This document shows, one piece after another, positions 26,720 to 33,552 of a DNA stretch of 64,000 nucleotides; position 1 is the first letter of the stretch, and each line of letters starts with the position of its first letter. The DNA comes from Corallococcus carmarthensis (lineage in GTDB: Bacteria > Myxococcota > Myxococcia > Myxococcales > Myxococcaceae): contig NZ_RAWE01000020.1 in NCBI RefSeq assembly GCF_003611695.1, positions 1 to 64,000 of the forward strand. The letters are read 5' to 3'. The translations under genes were made by a program, and so were the position numbers. The notes beneath the pieces are model-generated. The model saw nothing but the letters and a program-made list of their open reading frames with translations. It had not been told where the DNA came from and made no database searches.

Positions 26720-27070
26720 ATGGCCCGCTTCCTGATGCTGCTGCACGAGAACCCCGCCCAGTTCGCCACCCTGTCCCCCGCGGAGCTGCAGGCCATCGTG
26801 GAGGAATACGCCCGGTGGAGTGAGCAGCTCCTCCAGGAGGGCCGCCTGCTCCAGGGTGAGAAGCTGCGCGACGAGGGTGGCCGGCGCCTGAAGCAGCAGG
26901 GCGGACAGCTGCTCGTGTCGGACGGGCCGTACGCGGAGGTGAAGGACGTGGTGGGCGGCCTCTTCATCCTGTCGGCGGATTCGTATGACGCCGCCGTGGC
27001 GCTGGCCCGGACGTGCCCCCACCTGCGTTACGGCGGTGAGGTCGAGCTTCGCGCCATCGAAGAGGTCTGA
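26720..27070 (+). CDS. YCII-related (DGPF) protein
   Basis: This encodes 116 residues. It starts MARFLMLLHENP and contains DGPYAEVKDVVGGLFIL, a variant of the DGPF signature of YCII-related proteins. These small proteins have a dimeric ferredoxin-like fold and are standard partners of ECF42 sigma factors; their reaction is unknown. The stop is 3 bp before the sigma-factor ATG, so the two are one operon. An in-frame ATG at 26651 would lie on the candidate promoter and is rejected. Confidence 0.88.
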   Translation: MARFLMLLHENPAQFATLSPAELQAIVEEYARWSEQLLQEGRLLQGEKLRDEGGRRLKQQGGQLLVSDGPYAEVKDVVGGLFILSADSYDAAVALARTCPHLRYGGEVELRAIEEV

Positions 27071-27073
27071 GCC

Positions 27074-28324
27074 ATGTCCCCCGCGACGCAGGTCCAGGCC
27101 ACGCTGGAGCTGGCCTTCCGGCAGTGGTCCTCGGGCCTGGTCGCGGCCCTGGCCCGGCGCGTGGGGCTGGGCCGGTTGGACCTGGCGGAGGATGCGGTCC
27201 AGTTCGCCATGCTCCAGGCGGCGAGGACCTGGGGCTTCCACGGCATCCCCGAGCAGCCGCGCGCGTGGCTCTTGCGCGTGGCCGCGAACCGGCTGACGGA
27301 CCTGGTGCGGCAGCGCGCGCCCGAGGTGCCGGAGGAGGATTCGCCTCCGGAGGAAACGCCCGGGTCGCTGGAAGAGCCCACCCGGTACGCGGCGGAGCTT
27401 CCAGACGATGCGCTGCGGTTGCTCTTCGCGTGCTGCCATCCGGCGCTGTCGCGCGAGATGCAGGTGACGCTCACGCTGAAGGTGGCGTGTGGCTTCTCCG
27501 TGCGAGAGGTCGCCGCCGCGCTGCTCGCGGACGAACCCACGGTGGCGCAGCGGCTGGTGCGCGCGAAGCGGACGTTGCGCACCTGCCAGGCCACGCTGGA
27601 GGTGCCTGCTCCGGAGGCGCTGCCGGAGCGGTTGGGCGCGGTGGGCTCGGCGCTCTACCTGCTCTTCAACGAGGGTTACGAAGCCTCCGAGGGCCACGAC
27701 CTGTCCCGCTCGGAGCTGTGCGCGGAGGCCTTGCGGTTGGCGGAGGTGTTGCTGTCACACCCGGGCACCGCGACACCGGAGGGACATGCGCTGGCCGCGC
27801 TGTTCTGCTTCCGGGCCGCGAGGCTTCCAGGCCGTGTGGATGCGCGGGGGGCGTTCGTTCCCCAAGAGGCTCGGGAGGGAGCGGAGGCTTCACCCCTGTT
27901 GATGGCGCGAGGGCTGCGGCACCTGCGCGCGTCCATGGGGCAGGTGCTGACGCCGCTGCACCTGGAGGCGGAGATCGCGCTGGTGCATGCGAAGACCTCC
28001 GCGCCGGGACCGGAGGACAGCGCGCGGTTGCTGGTGCTGTACGACGCGCTCCTGGAGCTCAGGCCCTCACCCATCGTCGCGCTGGGCCGCGTGGTGGCGC
28101 TGGGACGGGTGCGGGGACCGGCCGCCGCGTTGGAGGCGCTGGGGCCGCTGCGCTCGGAGAGGGTGTTGCGGAGATACCCGTACCGCTTCGCCGTGGAGGG
28201 CATGTTGCTGGAGCAGGTAGGGGAGCGGAGTCGCGCGGCGGATTGCTTCCGTCAGGCCGCGGCGCTGGCCCGGACGCCACCGCAGCGCGAGTACCTGCTC
28301 GCCCGGGCCCGAGCCTGCGGGTAG
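27074..28324 (+). CDS. ECF42-like RNA polymerase sigma factor with C-terminal TPR-like extension
   Basis: This encodes 416 residues, about twice a normal ECF factor. Sigma2 (LDLAEDAVQFAMLQAARTW, PRAWLLRVAANRLTDLVR) and sigma4 (LTLKVACGFSVREVAAALL, QRLVRAKRTLR) occupy the first 190 residues. The rest is a helical DUF6596/TPR-like extension opening with YLLFNEGYEAS, diagnostic for ECF42. No anti-sigma gene is adjacent, as expected for ECF42, where the extension itself is thought to regulate activity. It follows the DGPF gene by 3 bp. Confidence 0.9.
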   Translation: MSPATQVQATLELAFRQWSSGLVAALARRVGLGRLDLAEDAVQFAMLQAARTWGFHGIPEQPRAWLLRVAANRLTDLVRQRAPEVPEEDSPPEETPGSLEEPTRYAAELPDDALRLLFACCHPALSREMQVTLTLKVACGFSVREVAAALLADEPTVAQRLVRAKRTLRTCQATLEVPAPEALPERLGAVGSALYLLFNEGYEASEGHDLSRSELCAEALRLAEVLLSHPGTATPEGHALAALFCFRAARLPGRVDARGAFVPQEAREGAEASPLLMARGLRHLRASMGQVLTPLHLEAEIALVHAKTSAPGPEDSARLLVLYDALLELRPSPIVALGRVVALGRVRGPAAALEALGPLRSERVLRRYPYRFAVEGMLLEQVGERSRAADCFRQAAALARTPPQREYLLARARACG

Positions 28325-28371
28325 GGGACCGCGTGCTACCGTCGCATCCCGGCGAGACATCGGGAGCGGAC

Positions 28372-29694
28372 ATGGCGTTGAGCACGTCGACGAATTTCAA
28401 GAATGAGCTGGGGCTGGATCTCCGCCAGTTGTTGCCGATCGTCGCGCGCTTCGATGAGTTCATCCGGCCGTTCTGCGCCGCGCTCGATGCGTTCCATGCG
28501 GACTGGAGCGGGTGGGGTGGCAAGGCCACGTACTACTTCACCGGCCAGCAGTCGTGGGTGGATGCGCGGCTGAAGGCGCTCGATACGGCGGAGCACCTGC
28601 TGTACCGGTTGTGCGACCTGGAGCAGGAGCGGCTCGCGCATTCGAAGGCGTCCCGACTGGTGTTGATGCGGCTGCTGGTGGAGATCCAGGAGAAGCACAT
28701 CGAGATGGTGGACTACGTCCACACGAAGAACCTGAAGCTCTTCACGCCGGACCGCTCGACGCTGGGAACCGCCGCGCGCAACCAGCTGGACGCGGACTGG
28801 GACGCGCTGCGCAATGGCACGGGCGCGGTAAAGCTGCCCACCGGCGCGCAGTACGCGCGTGGCAACCGCGAGGTGCGCGCCATCCACGCGCGGCTGCTGT
28901 CGCGTCCGCATGGCCGGGAGTTGATGCGGTGGATCCTCCGGGAGACGCGGGAGGATCCGCAGTGGCCGGTGACGCTGGTGCTGACCCAGGCCTTCACTCC
29001 GTCCGCCACCTTCCGGCAGAAGGTGGTGGTCAACAAGCAGCGCCTGGTGGCGACGTCCGACGAACTCCAGCGCTTGAAGGGCGAATACGAAGGGATGAGC
29101 CAGGAGCTGACCCGCATCGAGGAGGACGCGCGGCAGGGCAGTGAGGCCTGGGGCGAGCTGCGCAAGCGCCTTGCTGAGTCGTCGAGGCCCTACGCGGAGC
29201 TGAGCAAGCGGCGCGAAGGCGTGGACAAGCGCGTCGGGGAGCTGGAGGTGGAGCTCGGCTGGTACGACGAGGACGGCCACGGCGAGGACTACCTGCTGAG
29301 CGAACCGGCGCCGGGGCTCGCGGGCAAGGGCTCCGGACGCGGCTCACGGCTCAGCCTTCGCTCTGGACTGCGCGACAGCACGCAGCGCAATTACTCCCGT
29401 GAGCAGCACCCCATCCCCGCGCCGGCGTTCATCGTGTACGGGCACGAGCTCATCCACGTCTTGCAGAACCGCTATCCGACGCGGATGGTGCTGCAGCCCC
29501 AGCCGTACACGCACGGGCACGCGAAGCACGGCTACAGCAACACCACGGAGCACGAGACCATCCGCGCGCTGCGCAAGCACCGCACGGCGGAACACCTGCC
29601 CTTCTTCGAGAACCAGCTCCGTGACGAGCATCAGCTCACGAAGCGCAAGCACCACACCGGCACGTCGGCCTTCGAGCTGGGCGAGACGGACTGA
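28372..29694 (+). CDS. M91-like HExxH metallopeptidase, probable toxin/effector
   Basis: This encodes 440 residues with no signal peptide. The N-terminal 230 residues are helical, about 230-310 a coiled coil (RLKGEYEGMSQELTRIEED, LSKRREGVDKRVGELE). The C-terminal domain has a zinc-protease motif His358-Glu359-Leu-Ile-His362 (VYGHELIHVLQN). Glu393 or Glu395 (NTTEHETIRAL) is a likely third ligand, and an ENQLRDEHQL block follows. The arrangement resembles peptidase family M91 (NleD), effectors that cleave host proteins. Whether it targets prey, kin or a host is unknown. CGGGAGCGGA supports the ATG. Confidence 0.7.
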   Translation: MALSTSTNFKNELGLDLRQLLPIVARFDEFIRPFCAALDAFHADWSGWGGKATYYFTGQQSWVDARLKALDTAEHLLYRLCDLEQERLAHSKASRLVLMRLLVEIQEKHIEMVDYVHTKNLKLFTPDRSTLGTAARNQLDADWDALRNGTGAVKLPTGAQYARGNREVRAIHARLLSRPHGRELMRWILRETREDPQWPVTLVLTQAFTPSATFRQKVVVNKQRLVATSDELQRLKGEYEGMSQELTRIEEDARQGSEAWGELRKRLAESSRPYAELSKRREGVDKRVGELEVELGWYDEDGHGEDYLLSEPAPGLAGKGSGRGSRLSLRSGLRDSTQRNYSREQHPIPAPAFIVYGHELIHVLQNRYPTRMVLQPQPYTHGHAKHGYSNTTEHETIRALRKHRTAEHLPFFENQLRDEHQLTKRKHHTGTSAFELGETD

Positions 29695-29704
29695 GGGAAC
29701 TGCC

Positions 29705-30000
29705 GTGGCCAACTACCAGGAACAGTGGGGCGACCTGCGGCGGCTCGACCGATTGGTGAACATGGGGTTTTTGCTCTTTCCACTCATTCCTGTCGTGGGA
29801 GGGGCGGTCAGGAGGAAGGCGAATCCTGTTTGCCTTCGCGCTGGGGTCGATGCTGTTCACCGTGATTGCATCGTTTCGGGCGGCTCTGTTCCAATGTCCT
29901 CGCTGTCGAGAGCGGTTCTTTACCGACGGGTCCTATAGGAACACCTTCACACGGAAAGTGCCTGCACTGTGGCCTTCCGAAATGGGCCGACCAGGGCTGA
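29705..30000 (+). pseudogene. Membrane zinc-ribbon protein gene broken by two frameshifts
   Basis: Three frames join into one sensible protein of about 98 residues. From the GTG at 29705: ANYQEQWGDLRRLDRLVNMG, then a membrane segment FLLFPLIPVVGGAV. After a +1 shift near 29808-29820 comes RRILFAFALGSMLFTVIASF, then CPRCRERFFTDGSYRNTFTR. After a second +1 shift in the AAA at 29955-29957 comes KCLHCGLPKWADQG and a stop at 30000. The result has two membrane helices and a Cys-x2-Cys ... Cys-x2-Cys ribbon, a plausible intact ancestor. Either the gene is decaying or the assembly has two one-base insertions. Confidence 0.75.
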
Positions 30001-30067
30001 GCACGGTCATTCGTGGTCCTTGCGCGTGTCCTTTGCTTCCTCGCCGGGACGTTCCTGGGAGGTGCGT

Positions 30068-31468
30068 ATGCGAATAACGGTGCTGGTGCTGGTCGTAGTG
30101 CTGCTGGCCACGGGATGTGCCTCCGCACCACACGCGCGGAGCTTGAGCTACGCGCCGAGTGTAACGTCCGTCCGCTCTGGGCCGGAACAACGGCCGTTGC
30201 GCCGCCAGGGCGCACGTGAAAGCGATGCATCAACGCGTGAAGCAGTCCTCGCGGGCATTGCCGACGTGAAGGGCTCCCTGGACGGCGTTGAGGCCGCGCT
30301 TTCCAAGTTGGCGGGCCGCCCTTCGCCTCTCGTGGGCTGGAGCCTCAAAGGCGTCTTCACCCGCTACCTCGACCATGGCTCCAGTCAGGTGAAGTGGATG
30401 AAAGGGGCGCTCGGCAGCGCCACCGGGTTGACACGCGTGGCTTCGGAGGTGGGGGACTCGAACATGGAGCAGGGCCTCCTTCGCATGACGGGGCCGAAGC
30501 TCGAGTCGGCCCTGTTCGGGATGCTTCTATTGGCCACCTGGGTGGACTTCCTCCACCTCGCGGATGCCGTGCTTCGGAACTGTCCGACGTGCAGCGTCGA
30601 AAAGCTCTTCGTCGACCTGCATCGCGTGCAAGAGCTGATGGAGCCCGTGCTGGCGGACCTCGCCTCCCAGGACCCGGCTCGGGTGGAGGCGGCTGCGGTG
30701 GCGATGCCCGAGTTGATGGGGAGGCTGACCCATGAATTCGACGCGATTCATCGGGACGCCCGCGCGAGCATGAAGCTCGGCGGGCAGGTCATCGCGGCGG
30801 TGCGGGCGGTGGAGATGCTCGCTTTGATTTCCACGTTGAAGGTGTCGCTTCCAAGGCTGCCTCCCTCGGCGCCCGCGACGCTCGGAATGGGCTTGGTGAT
30901 GAGCTCAGGCGGAGTCATGACGGGCTCACGGCTGGTGGTCTCCGCCGAGTGGGTGGAGATGATGCGAAGGCTCGTGCGGGCGGGCGTCATCTCAGTCCCT
31001 GCCGTCAGCTCCGCTGTCCTCATCCACGGTGGGCAGGTGCTGATGGCACAGGCGCCTCGCGACCTGCCCAAGGGTGTGCGCGATGCGCTGGGAGACAGTC
31101 CCGAAGTGCGCGCCATGCACGAAACCGGCAGGGCAGGGGCGGGCATGTCCAACGCGCCCAAGCATCACGTGCTGCCGCAAGAGCACCGCGAATGGTTCGA
31201 GCGGCGCGGCTTCAAGGGCGACATGAACATCGACCAGTTCTGCGTCCGGATGGAGCGGGCCGACCACGAAGCCATTCACGGTGGAGGGAACTGGAAGCTG
31301 GGACGCATGTGGCCCGGCGAGTGGAATCAGCTGATCATGCGCACACTGGGCGACGCTGAGGCCAATGTCGGGCGGATGTTGACGCGGAATGAGATCCTGG
31401 ACATCGTCGCTGAGGTCATGGACGTGTACAGAGTCCCGATGAACTTCACCGCTTGGAGGGGACGATGA
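30068..31468 (+). CDS. DUF2380/TIGR02269-type lipoprotein with C-terminal HNH-like domain
   Basis: This encodes 466 residues. A lipoprotein signal with lipobox Cys17 (LLATGCAS) is followed by a long helical middle, then a Gly/Ala-rich hydrophobic stretch around 270-345. The C-terminal 100 residues read KHHVLPQEHREWFERRGF, DQFCVRMERADHEAIHGG, NWKLGRMWPGEWNQLI. The paired His (366-367), later HEAIH and Trp-rich block resemble HNH-type nuclease toxin domains. This fits a lipid-anchored polymorphic toxin. GGGAGG precedes the ATG at 30068. Its stop overlaps the next start (ATGA). Confidence 0.72.
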   Translation: MRITVLVLVVVLLATGCASAPHARSLSYAPSVTSVRSGPEQRPLRRQGARESDASTREAVLAGIADVKGSLDGVEAALSKLAGRPSPLVGWSLKGVFTRYLDHGSSQVKWMKGALGSATGLTRVASEVGDSNMEQGLLRMTGPKLESALFGMLLLATWVDFLHLADAVLRNCPTCSVEKLFVDLHRVQELMEPVLADLASQDPARVEAAAVAMPELMGRLTHEFDAIHRDARASMKLGGQVIAAVRAVEMLALISTLKVSLPRLPPSAPATLGMGLVMSSGGVMTGSRLVVSAEWVEMMRRLVRAGVISVPAVSSAVLIHGGQVLMAQAPRDLPKGVRDALGDSPEVRAMHETGRAGAGMSNAPKHHVLPQEHREWFERRGFKGDMNIDQFCVRMERADHEAIHGGGNWKLGRMWPGEWNQLIMRTLGDAEANVGRMLTRNEILDIVAEVMDVYRVPMNFTAWRGR

Positions 31469-31935
31469 GCGGGGACCGCCCCTGGGAGGGTAACTGGAAA
31501 GCTCGTCTCTATGAGCGGGTCCGCGAACGGGGCTTTGATTCGTTGACCGCCTTCGCTGAGTCGCGCCCCACTGCATCGTTGGTGGCGCTGGCAAGGGAGC
31601 TGGGTCCTGACGACATCGCCGGAGCGCAAGTATTCAGCGGACTGGTAGCCGAAGCAGAGCGCAGTCATCGGCTCACTCACCTGGTGCGCGGGCAGCTCGT
31701 GCGCGAGTTGTGGCGGAGCCTCCCTGATGGTTGGCCAGCCGTGTTGGATGATGCCAACCGCTTCAAGGTCGCCAAGGCACTTGGCTTGTGGTCCGGTTTC
31801 ACCCCTGAAACCCACATAGAACGTGTGAGGCGGGCTGGTGATGTACTTCTCGCCCATCCGCCCCCGCCCGGCTGGCGCCCCCTGGGCCCCGACGACGAAC
31901 TGCTCCGCACGCTCCTCCCTGACGAAGAGGCCTGA
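31465..31935 (+). CDS. Small cytoplasmic protein, candidate immunity protein
   Basis: This encodes 156 residues, soluble and helical: WKARLYERVRERGFDSLTAF, VALARELGPDDIAGAQVF, then a Pro-rich end PPPPGWRPLGPDDELLRTL. I see no enzyme motif; relatives are sometimes labelled Nudix hydrolase, but no Nudix box is visible. The ATG at 31465 overlaps the toxin-like lipoprotein stop (ATGA), with GGAGGGG 4 nt upstream. Small size, lack of signal and tight coupling are what an immunity gene would show. The function is inferred only from position. Confidence 0.65.
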   Translation: MSGDRPWEGNWKARLYERVRERGFDSLTAFAESRPTASLVALARELGPDDIAGAQVFSGLVAEAERSHRLTHLVRGQLVRELWRSLPDGWPAVLDDANRFKVAKALGLWSGFTPETHIERVRRAGDVLLAHPPPPGWRPLGPDDELLRTLLPDEEA

Positions 31936-33366
31936 CTACTTGCGCTGATCCCCCGGCGGGGTGGCCACCACCTCGCGTCCCAGCTCCAGCAGCGTGGCGC
32001 TCTCCGACGGATCGGGCCGCTTGTCGCGCAGGGTGACGAACTCCTCCGCGGCCGTGGGGTGGATGCCCACCGTGGCGTCGAGCTGCTTCTTCGTCACACC
32101 GCACTTCAGCGCCACCGCGAGCCCCTGGATGATCTCCGGCGCGTCCGCGCCCACCATGTGGAAGCCCAGCACGCGCTCCGTGCCGCGCTCCACCACCACC
32201 TTCATCATGGACCGCTCATCCCGGCCCGTCAGCGTGTGCTTCATGGGCCGGAAGCTGGAGACGTAGACGTCCACCTTGCCGTACCGCTCCATCGCCTCTC
32301 GCTCCGTGAGCCCCACCGTGCCCACCGGCGGCTGGCTGAACACCGCGGACGGGACGTTCTCGTGGTCCATCGTCACCGGGTTGTTCCGGTACAGCGTCTC
32401 CACCATCGCCCGGCCTTCCGCGATGGCCACCGGCGTGAGGTTGAGCCGGTCCGTCACGTCCCCCACCGCGTAGATGCTCTCCACCGACGAGCGCGACTGC
32501 CCATCCACCACCACCGCCCCACGCTCGTTCAGCTTCACGCCCGCCTCCTCCAACCCCAGCCCCTGCGTGTTGGGCACGCGGCCGGTGGAGTACAGCACCG
32601 CGTCCACCTCCAGCGTGTCGCTCGTGCGCGTCATCAGGCTGAGCGTGCCGTCCTCGCGCTTCTCGATGTCCTGGATGAACGTCTCAGGGCGGATGTCCAC
32701 GCCCTTCTTGCGCATCTCCTGCGTCAGCGCCGCGCGGATGTCGTTGTCGAAGCCGCGCAGCACCGTGTCGCCGCGAATCAACATCGTCACCTTCACGCCC
32801 AGCGCCGCGAAGATGCCCGCGAACTCCACGCCGATGTAGCCGCCCCCCACCACCGCCACCCGGCGCGGCAACGTGGGCAGCTCCAGCGCCTGCTCGGACG
32901 TGAGCGCGTGCTCGATGCCCGTCACCTCCGGCAGGTAGGGCCGGCCTCCCGTGGCCACCAGGATGCGCTCCGCCGTGTAGCGCTTTCCCGCGACCTCCAC
33001 CGTGTGCGCGTCCACCACGCGGCCCCGGCCCTCCACCAGCGTCACGCCCGCGTCGCGCAACAGCCGCCCGTAGATGCCCGTCAGCCGGTCCAGCTCCTTG
33101 GCCTTCATCGCCTGGAGCCGCTTCCAGTCCAGCGCGGGGCCGCTCACCGTCCAGCCGTAGCCGGCGGCGTCCTCCATGTCGTAGCGGTAGTGCGCCGCGT
33201 ACACGAGCAGCTTCTTGGGGACGCACCCTCGCAGCACGCAGGTGCCGCCCACGCGCCCCTCCTCGCAGATGGCCACCTTCGCCCCGGAGGACCCCGCGCG
33301 CCGGCTGGCCGCCACGCCGCCCGACCCCGCACCCAATGTGAACAAGTCGAAGTCGTAGCCCGCCAT
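31936..33366 (-). CDS. gor: Glutathione-disulfide reductase
   Basis: This encodes 476 residues. FAD motif (DLFTLGAGSGGVAASRRA), redox-active Cys43/Cys48 (GTCVLRGCVPKK), NAD(P)-binding motif (VAVVGGGYIGVEFAGI), YAVGDVTDRLNLTPVA, and the C-terminal GIHPTAAEEFVTL with the catalytic His-Glu pair. The CVLRGCVPKK form places it with glutathione reductases rather than lipoamide dehydrogenases. It reduces oxidised glutathione with NADPH in the cytoplasm. GGAGG before the ATG supports the start. Its stop abuts the stop of the immunity-like gene with no intergenic base. Confidence 0.92.
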   Translation of the reverse strand: MAGYDFDLFTLGAGSGGVAASRRAGSSGAKVAICEEGRVGGTCVLRGCVPKKLLVYAAHYRYDMEDAAGYGWTVSGPALDWKRLQAMKAKELDRLTGIYGRLLRDAGVTLVEGRGRVVDAHTVEVAGKRYTAERILVATGGRPYLPEVTGIEHALTSEQALELPTLPRRVAVVGGGYIGVEFAGIFAALGVKVTMLIRGDTVLRGFDNDIRAALTQEMRKKGVDIRPETFIQDIEKREDGTLSLMTRTSDTLEVDAVLYSTGRVPNTQGLGLEEAGVKLNERGAVVVDGQSRSSVESIYAVGDVTDRLNLTPVAIAEGRAMVETLYRNNPVTMDHENVPSAVFSQPPVGTVGLTEREAMERYGKVDVYVSSFRPMKHTLTGRDERSMMKVVVERGTERVLGFHMVGADAPEIIQGLAVALKCGVTKKQLDATVGIHPTAAEEFVTLRDKRPDPSESATLLELGREVVATPPGDQRK

Positions 33367-33552
33367 CGGTGTCCTCCGTGCATCGAAAAATGATGTTTCA
33401 GCACTCCAGAGGGAAGGAGCCCTGCCGGGCCCCGCCCGCCGGGCTGCTCCCCGGGGCCCGAAGCGCCTCCCGCTTCGCCTGCCCTCCGACACATTCAATC
33501 CCCTCCCGCACGAGAAGGGGGGATATCCTCACTGGCAGGGCGGCTCCCCCTC

